From positions 1 to 45,153 of the forward strand of contig NZ_NWUX01000030.1 in the NCBI RefSeq assembly GCF_002374315.1: DNA of 45,153 nt, given 5' to 3'. This DNA is from Vreelandella nigrificans. Its GTDB lineage: Bacteria > Pseudomonadota > Gammaproteobacteria > Pseudomonadales > Halomonadaceae. Positions 1 through 7,463 of this stretch are shown piece by piece. Under the pieces are notes generated by a model that searched no databases, was not told the DNA's origin, and saw only the letters and a program-made list of their open reading frames with translations. Position 1 is the first letter of the stretch. Each line of letters starts with the position of its first letter. A program made the position numbers and the translations under genes.

Positions 1-77
1 GTTTTCTTGGTCATGAACACCTCCAATGCCTCCAGTATGAGGCTTACCGGGGTGTCCGCTCCAATTAGACCAGTTCA
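1..77 (-). mobile_element. Probable terminal fragment of an IS3-family insertion sequence
   Basis: Read on the minus strand, homology to NikB stops after residue Ala289, and the next bases start with TGAACTGGTCTAATTGGAGC, a TG-starting end typical of IS3-family elements. About 60 bases further in is a strong ribosome binding site (GGAGG at 24-20) and an ATG at 14-12 that opens a frame reading MTKKT before the window edge. Many IS3-family OrfA transposase subunits begin this way. The IS boundary near 77/78 is inferred from where the NikB similarity is lost. The other end, the target duplication and the transposase body lie outside the window, so the family assignment rests on the terminus and the first five residues only. 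Confidence 0.55.
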
Positions 78-944
78 GGCAAATACTTGTTCGATTAATA
101 TCGAGCCGCCAAACAGTTCGCCCAGCGAGGCAAATGCCAACGTAATTGCAGGTAGGCTGGCATGCCGAAGGCCGTGGCGCCACGCTACGTCCATACGGCT
201 GGCACCCTGTGCAAAGGCGTGGGTAGCCACGTCAGAACGCATTAACTCAAGCATCCGTGCGCGGGTGTGCAGGGTGATATTGGCGATACCCAGGAGGGCC
301 AGCGTGGCCACTGGCAGCACTAGGTGATGCAGGCGAGTGGTAAATGTGACCTCCTGGCTCAGGGTGCCGGTAGGGCCAGCGCAGCAGGTGGGGGTCCACC
401 CAAGCGTGACTGAAAATATCAGCACAGCAAGTATTGCCAGCCAGAAAGCAGGTGTGGAGGCCGTGATGTAGGCATAGGTGCTGATAATCTTATCCAACGC
501 TGAGCCTTCTTTGGCACCTGCCACCACGCCAAGGCCAAATCCTAACAGCGCTGACAGTAGCCACGCGCCACCTAATAGTGCAATTGAGCGTTGGAAGCGC
601 TGGCCAATCACCTCGCTAACTGGCTGGTTATAGACATGGCTCCAGCCTAAATCACCGCTTACTAACTGGCGCAGCCAATGGCCAAACTGAACGATAGGTG
701 GTTCATCAAAGCCCCAGCGTTGGGCGATCAGGGCGCGTTGCTCCGGGCTTACTTGGGCCATCTGCGGGCCCAAATAGGCATCAATCGGATCAATCGGCGA
801 AGCCATCATTAGCCCAAACGATACGAGTGCCACGCACAGCAGCACCAGCATCAGACGTAGTAGGTGCTTGGCTATAGGTAGTAGGCGCTTTGTGGCTATA
901 GGCATCGCTATAAACTGCGGTATCAGTCGCACGTCCATTGCCAC
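75..944 (-). pseudogene. nikB: Nickel ABC transporter permease NikB, 3' end truncated
   Basis: Inner-membrane permease of the peptide/nickel ABC importer family (DppB/NikB type), which would form the translocation channel with NikC. The visible part has an N-terminal membrane segment at residues ~25-47 (rich in L, V, A), the typical MASPIDP/AYLG region, several further hydrophobic helices, and the EAA-like cytoplasmic loop near residues 245-280. It ends abruptly after EQVFA, where family members continue with a WPG-type motif and roughly 45-50 further residues including the last membrane helix. Stop codon TGA (77-75) coincides with the apparent insertion sequence end, so the protein is probably non-functional. 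The frame opens with GTG at 944, overlapping nikA by 22 bases. An ATG at 905 (codon 14) is an alternative start just after the nikA stop. Confidence 0.75.
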
Positions 945-2512
945 TCAAGCAGATTAGCCGTAATTGGCCAGCCGTGGCCGTGAGGCGCCACGCCCAACTC
1001 ACCCACATCTAAGCAGGTGTTGGCAAAATAGACGTGCTCAAGATTAACCAGCCAAGCCCAACTGTTATCTCCACGCACACCGTAGCCGGTGGTGCCATCC
1101 CACTGAGCGGCTCGCCAGTATTGATTGGCTTGCTCGATACTCTCTGCTGCCTGTGCGGCGTCTAGATTGGCGTCTACGTTGGTGTTGGCGTAAAAACCAC
1201 TGTTATAGAAGCCATTGCCGGCATGCTGGCTGTGGAAAAGGTAGTAAACCTCTTGGGGGCTATGACTTCCGAAGCCGAACAGGATGGCATCTTGATGCAG
1301 CGCTTCACGCTGGATTTCATCCCAATGGCGGCCGGTGGGTTGCATCTCAATACCTAGCGGGCGCACCATCTCGGCACTTACCTCTGCGAGCAGTTGGCGG
1401 GTGGTATCGCTAGAGGGATAGGTGAGACGAAAGCGCGCGGGCAAGCCATCTTTATAGCGTAAGCCATCGTTACGCAACTCCCAGCCTGCGTTGTCGAGGA
1501 GTTCCTCTGCCTGAGCTAGGTTGGGGGCTGCTACTGTTTCCCCTTCATCGCTCCAGGGCAGACCATCAGCCGGGCCAAAGGCCGGGCGGCCAAAGCCATG
1601 CAAAGCCACTTCTGCTAGCGTATCGCGGTCAACGGCAAGGTTAATCGCCTGGCGGATAGCGATGTCTGCGGTGACGTCATTTCCAATTGGTGCGCCTGAA
1701 TCAGCTTGCTCGCCCTCGGCAGGTTGCATGGGGAAAAGAATGCCCCGGTTATCAACGCTCTCCATGATTACCCGCTGCATGTGCGCTGGAGTATTAGCGG
1801 CTAGTGCTGGTGGTACGGAAGCAATATCTACTTGGCCTGCATGGGCGGCGCTTAACGTGGCGTCTTCACCGGTAAATAGAAATACCAGCCGCTCAAAGGC
1901 GGGCGACGGGCCGTAAAAATAAGGGTTACGTTCAACAATTAGCTGCTCCCCCTCCTGCCACTCTACCAGTTGATAGGGGCCAGAGCCCATGGGGTGTCTT
2001 CCGTAAGCTTCGCTATAGCCGTTTTCTCGCTCGGCATGAGGCACAATGCCTAGAGTGACTAATTGATTAATAAAGGTAATACGAGGAGCGTGCAGCCGTA
2101 GCGAGACGGTATGCTCATCAATCGCGGCTGCTTCTTCAAGGGCGCTAAGGTCTGCACGACCACCGGCTTGGGCCGCTGTGTTAAAGGTATAAGCTACGTC
2201 ATCGGCGGTTAGCGGCGTGCCGTCAGCAAAACGCGCATCGTCGCGCAGCGTCAGTGTCCAGGTGAGGCGGTCCTCAGATAGCGACCATTTGGTAGCCAGC
2301 TCGGGCTGGGGGGAGAGGTCGTTACTACGAGAGAGTAGCGTCGATTGAAATAGTGGATTGCCATACTGGCCCCAGCCTAGTAGTGGGTCGAACCCCTGTT
2401 CTGGCTCGCCACCAACGGCAAGCACTAACTGCTCTTTTGCTTGTATGGTGTTGGAGGCCACTAAACAACTTAGTGCAAGACCCAGTAAGATAGGCTGAGA
2501 GGGTTTGGCCAT
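923..2512 (-). CDS. nikA: Periplasmic nickel-binding protein of ABC importer (NikA-like)
   Basis: Extracytoplasmic solute-binding protein of family 5 (peptide/nickel), 529 residues, expected to capture nickel or a nickel chelate in the periplasm and deliver it to NikBC. The first ~25 residues form a Sec signal peptide with a hydrophobic core and a likely cut after TIQA. Family-typical stretches follow: the LATKWSLSED segment (~73-82), TLRDDARFADGTPL (~88-101), and the IRQAINLAVDRD segment near residue 290. The C-terminal end contains a PHGHGW stretch that could hold a metal ligand. The start is supported by GGATAA a few bases upstream. Sequence alone does not separate nickel from peptide specificity. 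The nickel call rests on the NikR operator about 20 bp upstream and on divergent nikR. Confidence 0.75.
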   Translation of the reverse strand: MAKPSQPILLGLALSCLVASNTIQAKEQLVLAVGGEPEQGFDPLLGWGQYGNPLFQSTLLSRSNDLSPQPELATKWSLSEDRLTWTLTLRDDARFADGTPLTADDVAYTFNTAAQAGGRADLSALEEAAAIDEHTVSLRLHAPRITFINQLVTLGIVPHAERENGYSEAYGRHPMGSGPYQLVEWQEGEQLIVERNPYFYGPSPAFERLVFLFTGEDATLSAAHAGQVDIASVPPALAANTPAHMQRVIMESVDNRGILFPMQPAEGEQADSGAPIGNDVTADIAIRQAINLAVDRDTLAEVALHGFGRPAFGPADGLPWSDEGETVAAPNLAQAEELLDNAGWELRNDGLRYKDGLPARFRLTYPSSDTTRQLLAEVSAEMVRPLGIEMQPTGRHWDEIQREALHQDAILFGFGSHSPQEVYYLFHSQHAGNGFYNSGFYANTNVDANLDAAQAAESIEQANQYWRAAQWDGTTGYGVRGDNSWAWLVNLEHVYFANTCLDVGELGVAPHGHGWPITANLLEWQWTCD

Positions 2513-2530
2513 CGCTTTATCCTTATATGT

Positions 2531-2568
2531 CGTTAGTATGATCTTTTTTCAATAACATCATACTAACG
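2531..2568. promoter_or_regulatory. NikR operator between nikA and nikR
   Basis: A perfect inverted repeat with 11-bp arms: CGTTAGTATGA at 2531-2541 and TCATACTAACG at 2558-2568, separated by 16 bp. Its core is exactly GTATGA-N16-TCATAC, the published E. coli NikR consensus. It lies about 20 bp upstream of the nikA start and about 45 bp upstream of nikR, so nickel-loaded NikR could repress both divergent genes. Confidence 0.92.
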
Positions 2569-2611
2569 GTGCAGGCAGTACATGAAAAGCTAATCAGCAA
2601 AGGGGGCGTAA

Positions 2612-3013
2612 ATGCAGCGTGTAACGGTAACGCTTGATGAGGAGCTGCTAGCAGAGGTCGATGCGTTAATGCGTGAACGCGGCTATCAAAACCGCTCAGA
2701 GGCAATTCGTGATTTAACCCGCAGTGGCTTAAAGCAGGCGAGAGAAGAGGCAGCACCGGAGGCCCCCTGCATGGGAGCACTGATCTATGTGTACGACCAT
2801 GCCGCTCGGGAGCTGTCAAAACGTTTGGCGCGGCACTACCACGATCATCACGACTTAACGCTCTCAACCTTACATGTGCATATCGATCACGATAGTTGTC
2901 TGGAAGTGGCATTACTAAAAGGGCAGGGCAACGCATTAAAACAGTTTGCCGATGAGGTAACTTCATCACGCAGCGTGCGCTATGGCCAGCTAGTGTTAAT
3001 CCCTGAGGAGTAG
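2612..3013 (+). CDS. nikR: Nickel-responsive transcriptional regulator NikR
   Basis: Nickel-sensing repressor, 133 residues, the same length as E. coli NikR. Residues 1-~45 form the ribbon-helix-helix DNA-binding domain, with the RVTVTLDEELL strand and an NRSEAIRDL helix. Residues ~55-133 form the ACT-like tetramerisation and metal domain. The four high-affinity nickel ligands are all present as His77, His88, His90 and Cys96, equivalent to His76, His87, His89 and Cys95 of the E. coli protein. The gene is divergent from nikA, and its probable operator lies in the shared intergenic region, so autoregulation is likely. With nikB broken in this strain, its main target operon may no longer be productive. 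Confidence 0.96.
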   Translation: MQRVTVTLDEELLAEVDALMRERGYQNRSEAIRDLTRSGLKQAREEAAPEAPCMGALIYVYDHAARELSKRLARHYHDHHDLTLSTLHVHIDHDSCLEVALLKGQGNALKQFADEVTSSRSVRYGQLVLIPEE

Positions 3014-3065
3014 TGCGGCGGCCACATGGTGTTCAACAAGAGTAGCGTTAAGAGTAGTGTTCAAC

Positions 3066-3093
3066 AAAAAGGGCGGCCCATGGCCGCCCTTTT
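3066..3093. terminator. Bidirectional terminator between nikR and slyD
   Basis: Perfect 8-bp stem GGGCGGCC (3071-3078) and GGCCGCCC (3082-3089) with a CAT loop. It is flanked by five A on the left and four T on the right, so it can serve convergent nikR and slyD. Confidence 0.85.
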
Positions 3094-3142
3094 ACGCGTA
3101 CGTTCAACAACTAAGAGATTTAAAATAAGAAATTTAAAAATC

Positions 3143-3625
3143 TTAGTGCTCTACGCCGCCTTCGCCGTGCACATGACCGTGCTCAACTTCTTCCTGGCTT
3201 GCTTCACGAACAGTAGCAATCTCAACGTCAAAGTTGAGCTGCTGTCCAGCTAGAGGATGGTTGCCATCCACAACTACCGTGTCGCCTTCAACTTTCTTGA
3301 CGGTGACCATCAGCGGGCCGCCCTGGGTCTGCGCTTGGAACTGCATGCCAGGCTCGATGCTTTCAACACCTTGGAAAGCATCGCGGGGTACTTCTTGCAT
3401 CAGCTGCTCTTGAACTTCGCCATAGCCTTCAGCAGGAGAGACGGAAACGTTCAGTTTGTCGCCAGCAGCACGGCCTTCGAGCTCTTTTTCCAGGCCTGGG
3501 ATAATATTGCCAGCGCCATGGAGATACGTTAGCGGCTCGCGACCTTCGGAACTGTCAAGCACCTCACCCGCATCGTTGGTTAGGGTATAGTGGAACGCGA
3601 CAACCGAGTTTTGCGCAATTTGCAT
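3143..3625 (-). CDS. slyD: FKBP-type peptidyl-prolyl isomerase SlyD
   Basis: Cytoplasmic prolyl isomerase and chaperone of the SlyD family, 160 residues. Residues 1-~70 and 130-145 form the FKBP fold, with the VAFHYTLTNDAGEVLDSS start and the YLHG...IPGLEKELEG segment. The chaperone insert-in-flap domain lies between them (~71-125, with PAEGYGE, VPRDAF and DGNHPLAG motifs). The tail is short but histidine-containing (HGHVHGEGG...H), weaker than the Cys/His-rich E. coli tail yet able to bind metal. SlyD is known to supply nickel during hydrogenase maturation in E. coli, so its place beside nikR fits a nickel role, although it is transcribed convergently. The ATG at 3625 has AAGG seven bases upstream. 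Confidence 0.93.
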   Translation of the reverse strand: MQIAQNSVVAFHYTLTNDAGEVLDSSEGREPLTYLHGAGNIIPGLEKELEGRAAGDKLNVSVSPAEGYGEVQEQLMQEVPRDAFQGVESIEPGMQFQAQTQGGPLMVTVKKVEGDTVVVDGNHPLAGQQLNFDVEIATVREASQEEVEHGHVHGEGGVEH

Positions 3626-3806
3626 TGAATAACCTTATCGGAGAGTGCATGTCCCAATATGGTAACGCGTGTGAGCCAGCTTGTCAGGGGGGGAGCTAGG
3701 GTTTTTCCTACTACTCGCCTTTGGCGGTATTGCGCCAGTCAGTGTGCAGGGATACCCTACACCAACAACTTTACCCTCTTGCACACAACCTTTTGTGGAG
3801 TTTTCT

Positions 3807-4088
3807 ATGACGGTCTTCTTACTTTGGATTATCGCTTTTGTACTAATTGGCTATTTTGCCAATAAACGTTGGGAAAGCGGTGTAAGCCAAGGACTCGATA
3901 AAATGCTGCCGGATGTTTTAAAAACCCATGGCGAGAACCGCTATCTTTGGATTGGCGCACTGGCCATCTTGGGTGCGACGACGTTGGTGCGCCCGGTAGA
4001 CATTTTGCTAGTGGTGATCTTGCTGGCAATTATTGGTCTTGTTGTTATGAAGCTGGCGAACTGGGCGAGCAATAAGGTTACGCATTAA
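3807..4088 (+). CDS. Small membrane protein of unknown function
   Basis: A 93-residue protein I cannot assign to a named family. It has a hydrophobic N-terminal segment (residues ~2-17), a basic/polar stretch with NKRWESGVSQGLDKML, and a pair of closely spaced hydrophobic segments at ~48-58 and ~64-83, so two or three membrane passes are likely. The ATG at 3807 was chosen over a longer upstream frame because GGAG lies eight bases before it and the upstream residues look non-coding. It is a single-gene unit between convergent slyD on the left and a lipoprotein gene on the right, and it has its own terminator. Confidence 0.7.
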   Translation: MTVFLLWIIAFVLIGYFANKRWESGVSQGLDKMLPDVLKTHGENRYLWIGALAILGATTLVRPVDILLVVILLAIIGLVVMKLANWASNKVTH

Positions 4089-4122
4089 CGACCGCACGAG
4101 ATATACGTAAAAAATATACGTG

Positions 4123-4161
4123 AAAAAGCGCCCGATCAGCCTAACTGAACGGGCGCTTTTT
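4123..4161. terminator. Bidirectional terminator
   Basis: Stem GCGCCCG (4128-4134) with CGGGCGC (4150-4156), preceded by five A and followed by five T. It separates the convergent small membrane protein gene and the lipoprotein gene. Confidence 0.85.
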
Positions 4162-4202
4162 CATTTCAAGCCAAGCGCTTATGGGCTTGGCTGGTAAGCA
4201 GT

Positions 4203-4235
4203 AAGGCGCGACGCTTAATAAGGCGCGACGCTTAC
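4203..4235. repeat. Two-copy 17-bp tandem repeat at the 3' end of the lipoprotein gene
   Basis: Units at 4203-4219 and 4220-4235 share AAGGCGCGACGCTTA. The right copy encodes the last residues of the lipoprotein (VSVAPY). The stop codon (4217-4215) falls in the left copy, close to the junction, so the left copy is mostly non-coding. Confidence 0.85.
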
Positions 4236-4685
4236 ACTGGCACCGCTGCCGATGAGGCGAACCCGCTGGCCTGCCTGGAACTGGCGGTCGGCACGCTGAA
4301 CAACGACAATATCAGTACCGTCGTCGCGGCGAATTTCCATTTCCAGTGCGTTAACGCGGTTGGCTGCGTCTTCAGCTGCCGTACCAGCAACAGCACCACC
4401 TAGGGCGCCTGCCACTGTCGCTAGCTGACGGCCCGAGCCACCACCGACTTGGCTACCCAGAAGACCACCGATAACCGCACCACCACCACTGCCTATCAGG
4501 CCTCCAGCACGGCTTTCCGCTTGAATTTGGACCTGACGAACCGCCACGATAGTGCCGTACGTGACGCTTTGCCCCGTTTGCGCTTGGCTGCCGCGATAGA
4601 CATCACCAGAGTAGCCTGCCGTGTTGGCACAGCCTGCCAGTGTGAGAATGCTCAGAGCGGCAACAGGTAGAAGAAGACGTTTCAT
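4215..4685 (-). CDS. Glycine-zipper outer-membrane lipoprotein (SlyB/PcpY-like)
   Basis: A 156-residue lipoprotein. The signal sequence MKRLLLPVAALSILTLAGC has a lipobox LAGC with the lipidated Cys19. Residues ~62-100 are a glycine-zipper segment (AGGLIGSGGGAVIGGLLG, then GALGGAVAGTAA), the hallmark of the 17-kDa antigen/SlyB family. The remainder is a small polar domain ending in a short beta-rich tail. Family members are stress-induced outer-membrane lipoproteins; the role here is inferred. The start at 4685 was chosen because GGAGG sits six bases upstream and the lipoprotein signal begins exactly there. The 58 upstream in-frame residues have no signal character. Confidence 0.87.
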   Translation of the reverse strand: MKRLLLPVAALSILTLAGCANTAGYSGDVYRGSQAQTGQSVTYGTIVAVRQVQIQAESRAGGLIGSGGGAVIGGLLGSQVGGGSGRQLATVAGALGGAVAGTAAEDAANRVNALEMEIRRDDGTDIVVVQRADRQFQAGQRVRLIGSGASVSVAPY

Positions 4686-4996
4686 TAAAACCTCCAAGGT
4701 GTGTCTATTAATATAACTGCTACATAACTGCCATCCATACACACAGGATAAGAGGTCGATAGCAGTTATAGAACAGTGTTCGCTAAAGATAATCGATGTT
4801 AAAGGCTTTGACCAGCTATCGCTTGAAAAGATCAAAACTAATGAGGAGAAAGCAGCCAAAAAATAGCATAGCTATTAGTCTATCAGTGTATTAGGAAAAT
4901 AGTGTGCAAATATGTTTAGCTCAAAAAAAACCAAGAGGCCTAAGCCCCTTGGTTTGGTATGTACTGCATGGTGACTCAGCTAGACGCAAAGTCTTA
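4686..4996. other. Intergenic region between the lipoprotein gene and aceA
   Basis: AT-rich, about 310 bp. The left part is the leader and promoter zone of the lipoprotein gene, with an 11-bp repeat around GCAGTTAT near 4710-4732. The right part holds the aceA terminator. No gene was seen. Confidence 0.6.
4923..4952 (-). terminator. aceA terminator
   Basis: On the minus strand a stem (CCAAG/CTTGG plus three more pairs across one mismatch, tetraloop at 4940-4943) is followed by eight T, 45 bp beyond the aceA stop. Confidence 0.8.
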
Positions 4997-6595
4997 TTAA
5001 CCAAACTGATTCATCGTATTGTCTTTACCACCAGCTTTTAGTGCGGCATCGCCGTGGAAGAACTCTTTATGGTCGTCACCAATATTAGAGCCTGCCATGT
5101 CTTGGTGCTTAACCGTCGCAATACCCTGGCGGATTTCTTCGCGCTGAACGCCTTTCACGTAGGCCAGCATACCCTCATCACCGAAGTAGCCCTTGGCTAA
5201 GTTGTCGGTAGAAAGTGCTGCTGTGTGGTAGGTCGGCAGCGTAATCAGGTGGTGGAAGATGCCTGCTTCACGGGCGCCATCACGTTGGAAGTTGCGTGTC
5301 CACTCATCGGCCAGTTGGCCAAGTTCCGTGTTGTCGTACTCAACGCTCATCAATTTATCACGCTGGTAAGCAGAAACATCTTTGCCTTCTTTCTCCCAAG
5401 CATCGAACACTTGCTGACGGAAGTTCAGCGTCCAGTTGAAGGATGGTGAGTTGTTGTAAACCAGTTTGGCATCCGGGCACACTTCGCGGATACGGTTAAC
5501 CATACTGGCAATTTGGCCAACGTGGGGCTTTTCGGTTTCGATCCACAGCAGGTCGGCACCATTTTGCAGGCTGGTGATGCAGTCTAGGATAACGCGGTCT
5601 TCACCAGTGCCTGGTTTGAATTGGTAAAGGCCAGATGCCAAGCGCTTCGGTTTAACCAGCTTGCCGTTCTGTTTGATGACCACATCACCGTTGTTGATGT
5701 CGGCAGCATTCTCGATGACATCACCATCCAGGAAACTGTTGTATTGGTCGCCCAGGTCTCCTGGCTCATTGGTAACGGCGATTTTCTGTGTCAGGCCTGC
5801 GCCGAGCGAGTCAGTGCGTGCCACAATCACACCATCTTCTACGCCCAGTTCTAAGAAGGCGTAACGCACGGCGTTAATTTTTGCCAAGAAGTCTTCATGG
5901 GGCACGGTAACCTTGCCGTCCTGGTGGCCACACTGCTTCTCGTCAGATACTTGGTTTTCCAACTGGATACAGCAAGCGCCTGCCTGGATAAACTTCTTGG
6001 CCAGTAAGTAGGTTGCTTCGGCGTTACCAAAACCAGCATCAATATCGGCAATAATCGGCACGATATGCGTTTCGTGATTATCGATTTTGCTGATCAGCTC
6101 TTGCTCTTTAGCACTGTCACCGGCTTCTTTGGCATCGTCCAGAGCGCGGAAGAGGTGGTTAAGTTCCCATGCGTCCGCCTGCTTCAAGAAGGTGTAAAGC
6201 TCCTCGATCAGGTTGGCGACGGAGGTTTTTTCATGCATGGATTGATCGGGTAGTGGGCCGAACTCAGAGCGCAGAGCAGCGACCATCCAGCCAGAAAGGT
6301 AGAGGTAGCTACGCTTGGTAGTACCAAAGTGCTTTTTAATAGAGATCAGCTTTTGCTGGCCGATAAAACCGTGCCAGCAACCCAGTGACTGGGTGTACTT
6401 AGATGTATCAGCATCGTAGGCCGCCATGTCTTCGCGCATAATTTTAGCGGTGTAGCGGGCAATATCTAAGCCAGTATGGAAGCGGTTTTGGGCACGCATA
6501 CGAGCGGCGTATTCTGGCTTGATCGCTTCCCATTTTCCGCCTTGTGCTTCGCGTAGTTGGGCGATGGCTTTAATATCGTCGAGAAGTCCTGACAT
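4997..6595 (-). CDS. aceA: Isocitrate lyase
   Basis: Glyoxylate-shunt enzyme that splits isocitrate into glyoxylate and succinate, allowing growth on acetate and fatty acids; cytoplasmic. At 532 residues it belongs to the longer class related to the Pseudomonas aeruginosa enzyme rather than the ~430-residue E. coli type. The catalytic loop is K220-Q221-C222-G223-H224 with Cys222 as the acid/base residue. The DIDAGFGNAEATYLL magnesium/substrate region is at ~187-201 and the NNSPSFNW motif lies near residue 390. The ATG at 6595 was chosen because GGAGG lies nine bases upstream and the protein begins MSGLLDD as in relatives. It has its own terminator. No malate synthase gene is in the window. 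Confidence 0.96.
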   Translation of the reverse strand: MSGLLDDIKAIAQLREAQGGKWEAIKPEYAARMRAQNRFHTGLDIARYTAKIMREDMAAYDADTSKYTQSLGCWHGFIGQQKLISIKKHFGTTKRSYLYLSGWMVAALRSEFGPLPDQSMHEKTSVANLIEELYTFLKQADAWELNHLFRALDDAKEAGDSAKEQELISKIDNHETHIVPIIADIDAGFGNAEATYLLAKKFIQAGACCIQLENQVSDEKQCGHQDGKVTVPHEDFLAKINAVRYAFLELGVEDGVIVARTDSLGAGLTQKIAVTNEPGDLGDQYNSFLDGDVIENAADINNGDVVIKQNGKLVKPKRLASGLYQFKPGTGEDRVILDCITSLQNGADLLWIETEKPHVGQIASMVNRIREVCPDAKLVYNNSPSFNWTLNFRQQVFDAWEKEGKDVSAYQRDKLMSVEYDNTELGQLADEWTRNFQRDGAREAGIFHHLITLPTYHTAALSTDNLAKGYFGDEGMLAYVKGVQREEIRQGIATVKHQDMAGSNIGDDHKEFFHGDAALKAGGKDNTMNQFG

Positions 6596-6711
6596 GAGCT
6601 GATACCTCCTGGGTCGTGATAGCGATGCCGCAAGTGAGATTAGGAAACGCTTATGCTGCACTTGCGAAGTTGGTTCAGAATTACTTATTTAAGTTGCTGT
6701 GTCGCTTAGAT

Positions 6712-6748
6712 AAACGTCTCTAAGAAAAACGTCTCTAAGAGGAACGTC
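6712..6748. repeat. 15-bp tandem repeat upstream of aceA
   Basis: Units at 6712-6726 and 6727-6741 (AAACGTCTCTAAGAA/G) differ by one base. A third partial copy, GAACGTC, follows at 6742-6748. Confidence 0.85.
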
Positions 6749-6979
6749 GCACTCGTTAGAAACGCTGGTAAAGCTAGCTGAGCACGCCGTACTGCAATGC
6801 AATAACTATCAACTAGTAAGAGGGATCCAACAATTGACACTTGGGGGCAGGAGGGGTTGTAACCCGACTACAGCGCCTTAGCATAACGCCGCGTTTATGT
6901 AGTCGTTTTTCGTCACATACCGATGAATAGACAAAAGTGCTATCCATGGCAGGTGAAACAGAGCAGGTAAAAAGCAGGT

Positions 6980-7006
6980 AAAAAAAGCGCCACTCAGAGG
7001 TGGCGC
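6980..7006 (-). terminator. Terminator of the roxA-GNAT unit
   Basis: On the minus strand, GCGCCAC (7006-7000) and its complement at 6993-6987 form a 7-bp stem followed by seven T, 32 bp after the GNAT stop. Confidence 0.87.
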
Positions 7007-7038
7007 AATGGTAAACAAAGCAGGGAAGAAAGCGCCAC

Positions 7039-7458
7039 TTATAGCGCTAGTAGCATGTTGCGGTGGGGAATGCCTGCATCCATAAACACATCGCCGTGGG
7101 CCACAAAGCCCAGGCGCTCATAAAAAGCTAGTGCATGTAGCTGTGCACTCAATTCGGCATTGGCATGGCCAGCTTCACGGGCGGCCTGGATCGCTGCCTC
7201 CATTAGTTGATAGCCGATACCCGAACCGCGGGCATCAGCGAGCACCGCAACGCGCCCAATATGGCCATCGGGTAGAAGGCGAGCAGTACCTACTGGCTGA
7301 CCATTGAGTGTGGCTAGAAAGTGCCAGCACTCTGGGTCTTGGCCATCCCACTCTTCGTCTTGGGGAACGTGCTGCTCCTCTATAAATACGCGGCAGCGAA
7401 TAGCTGATGCTGCCTCCCCTAAGGTGTGCCAATCACCGCTGAGAATTTCCACAGCCAC
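7039..7458 (-). CDS. GNAT-family N-acetyltransferase
   Basis: A 139-residue single-domain acetyltransferase using acetyl-CoA. The N-terminal part has an IRCRVFIEEQHVP segment as in ElaA/YjcF-type proteins. The acetyl-CoA binding motif A is IGRVAVLADARGSGIGYQLM at residues ~67-86, with the pyrophosphate-binding R/Q-x-x-G-x-G/A pattern as RGSGIG. A conserved tyrosine and FYERLGF follow at ~112-118. The start is a GTG at 7458, only five bases after the roxA stop, so the two are co-transcribed and probably translationally coupled. The substrate is unknown. Its pairing with a ribosomal oxygenase raises, but does not prove, a translation-related target. Confidence 0.88.
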   Translation of the reverse strand: MAVEILSGDWHTLGEAASAIRCRVFIEEQHVPQDEEWDGQDPECWHFLATLNGQPVGTARLLPDGHIGRVAVLADARGSGIGYQLMEAAIQAAREAGHANAELSAQLHALAFYERLGFVAHGDVFMDAGIPHRNMLLAL

Positions 7459-7463
7459 GTTGA

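Larger units (their letters stand above)
6596..7038. other. Upstream region of aceA
   Basis: About 440 bp without a credible gene. It holds the aceA leader with its GGAGG site, a 15-bp tandem repeat (6712-6748) and the terminator of the GNAT gene (6980-7006). I could not pick a convincing aceA promoter by eye. Confidence 0.55.

Noticed and set aside
923..2512. Oligopeptide-binding protein rather than NikA
   Set aside because: Possible from sequence alone, since the family covers both, but the exact NikR operator and divergent nikR make nickel far more likely.
2523..2969. Reverse-strand open frame across nikR and its operator
   Set aside because: It overlaps a fully convincing NikR and the operator, and the protein has no recognisable features.
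3031..3110. Three copies of GTTCAACAA (3031, 3059, 3102) as a regulatory array
   Set aside because: Irregular spacing and position between convergent genes around a terminator give no regulatory sense; kept only as a weak example of local duplication.
4686..4859. N-terminal extension of the lipoprotein
   Set aside because: It would hide the lipoprotein signal sequence and bypass the GGAGG site at the proper start.
6834..6862. A perfect TTGACA on the plus strand as an orphan promoter for a small RNA
   Set aside because: The hexamer at 17-bp spacing is TTGTAA, a poor -10, and no plus-strand gene or plus-strand terminator follows.
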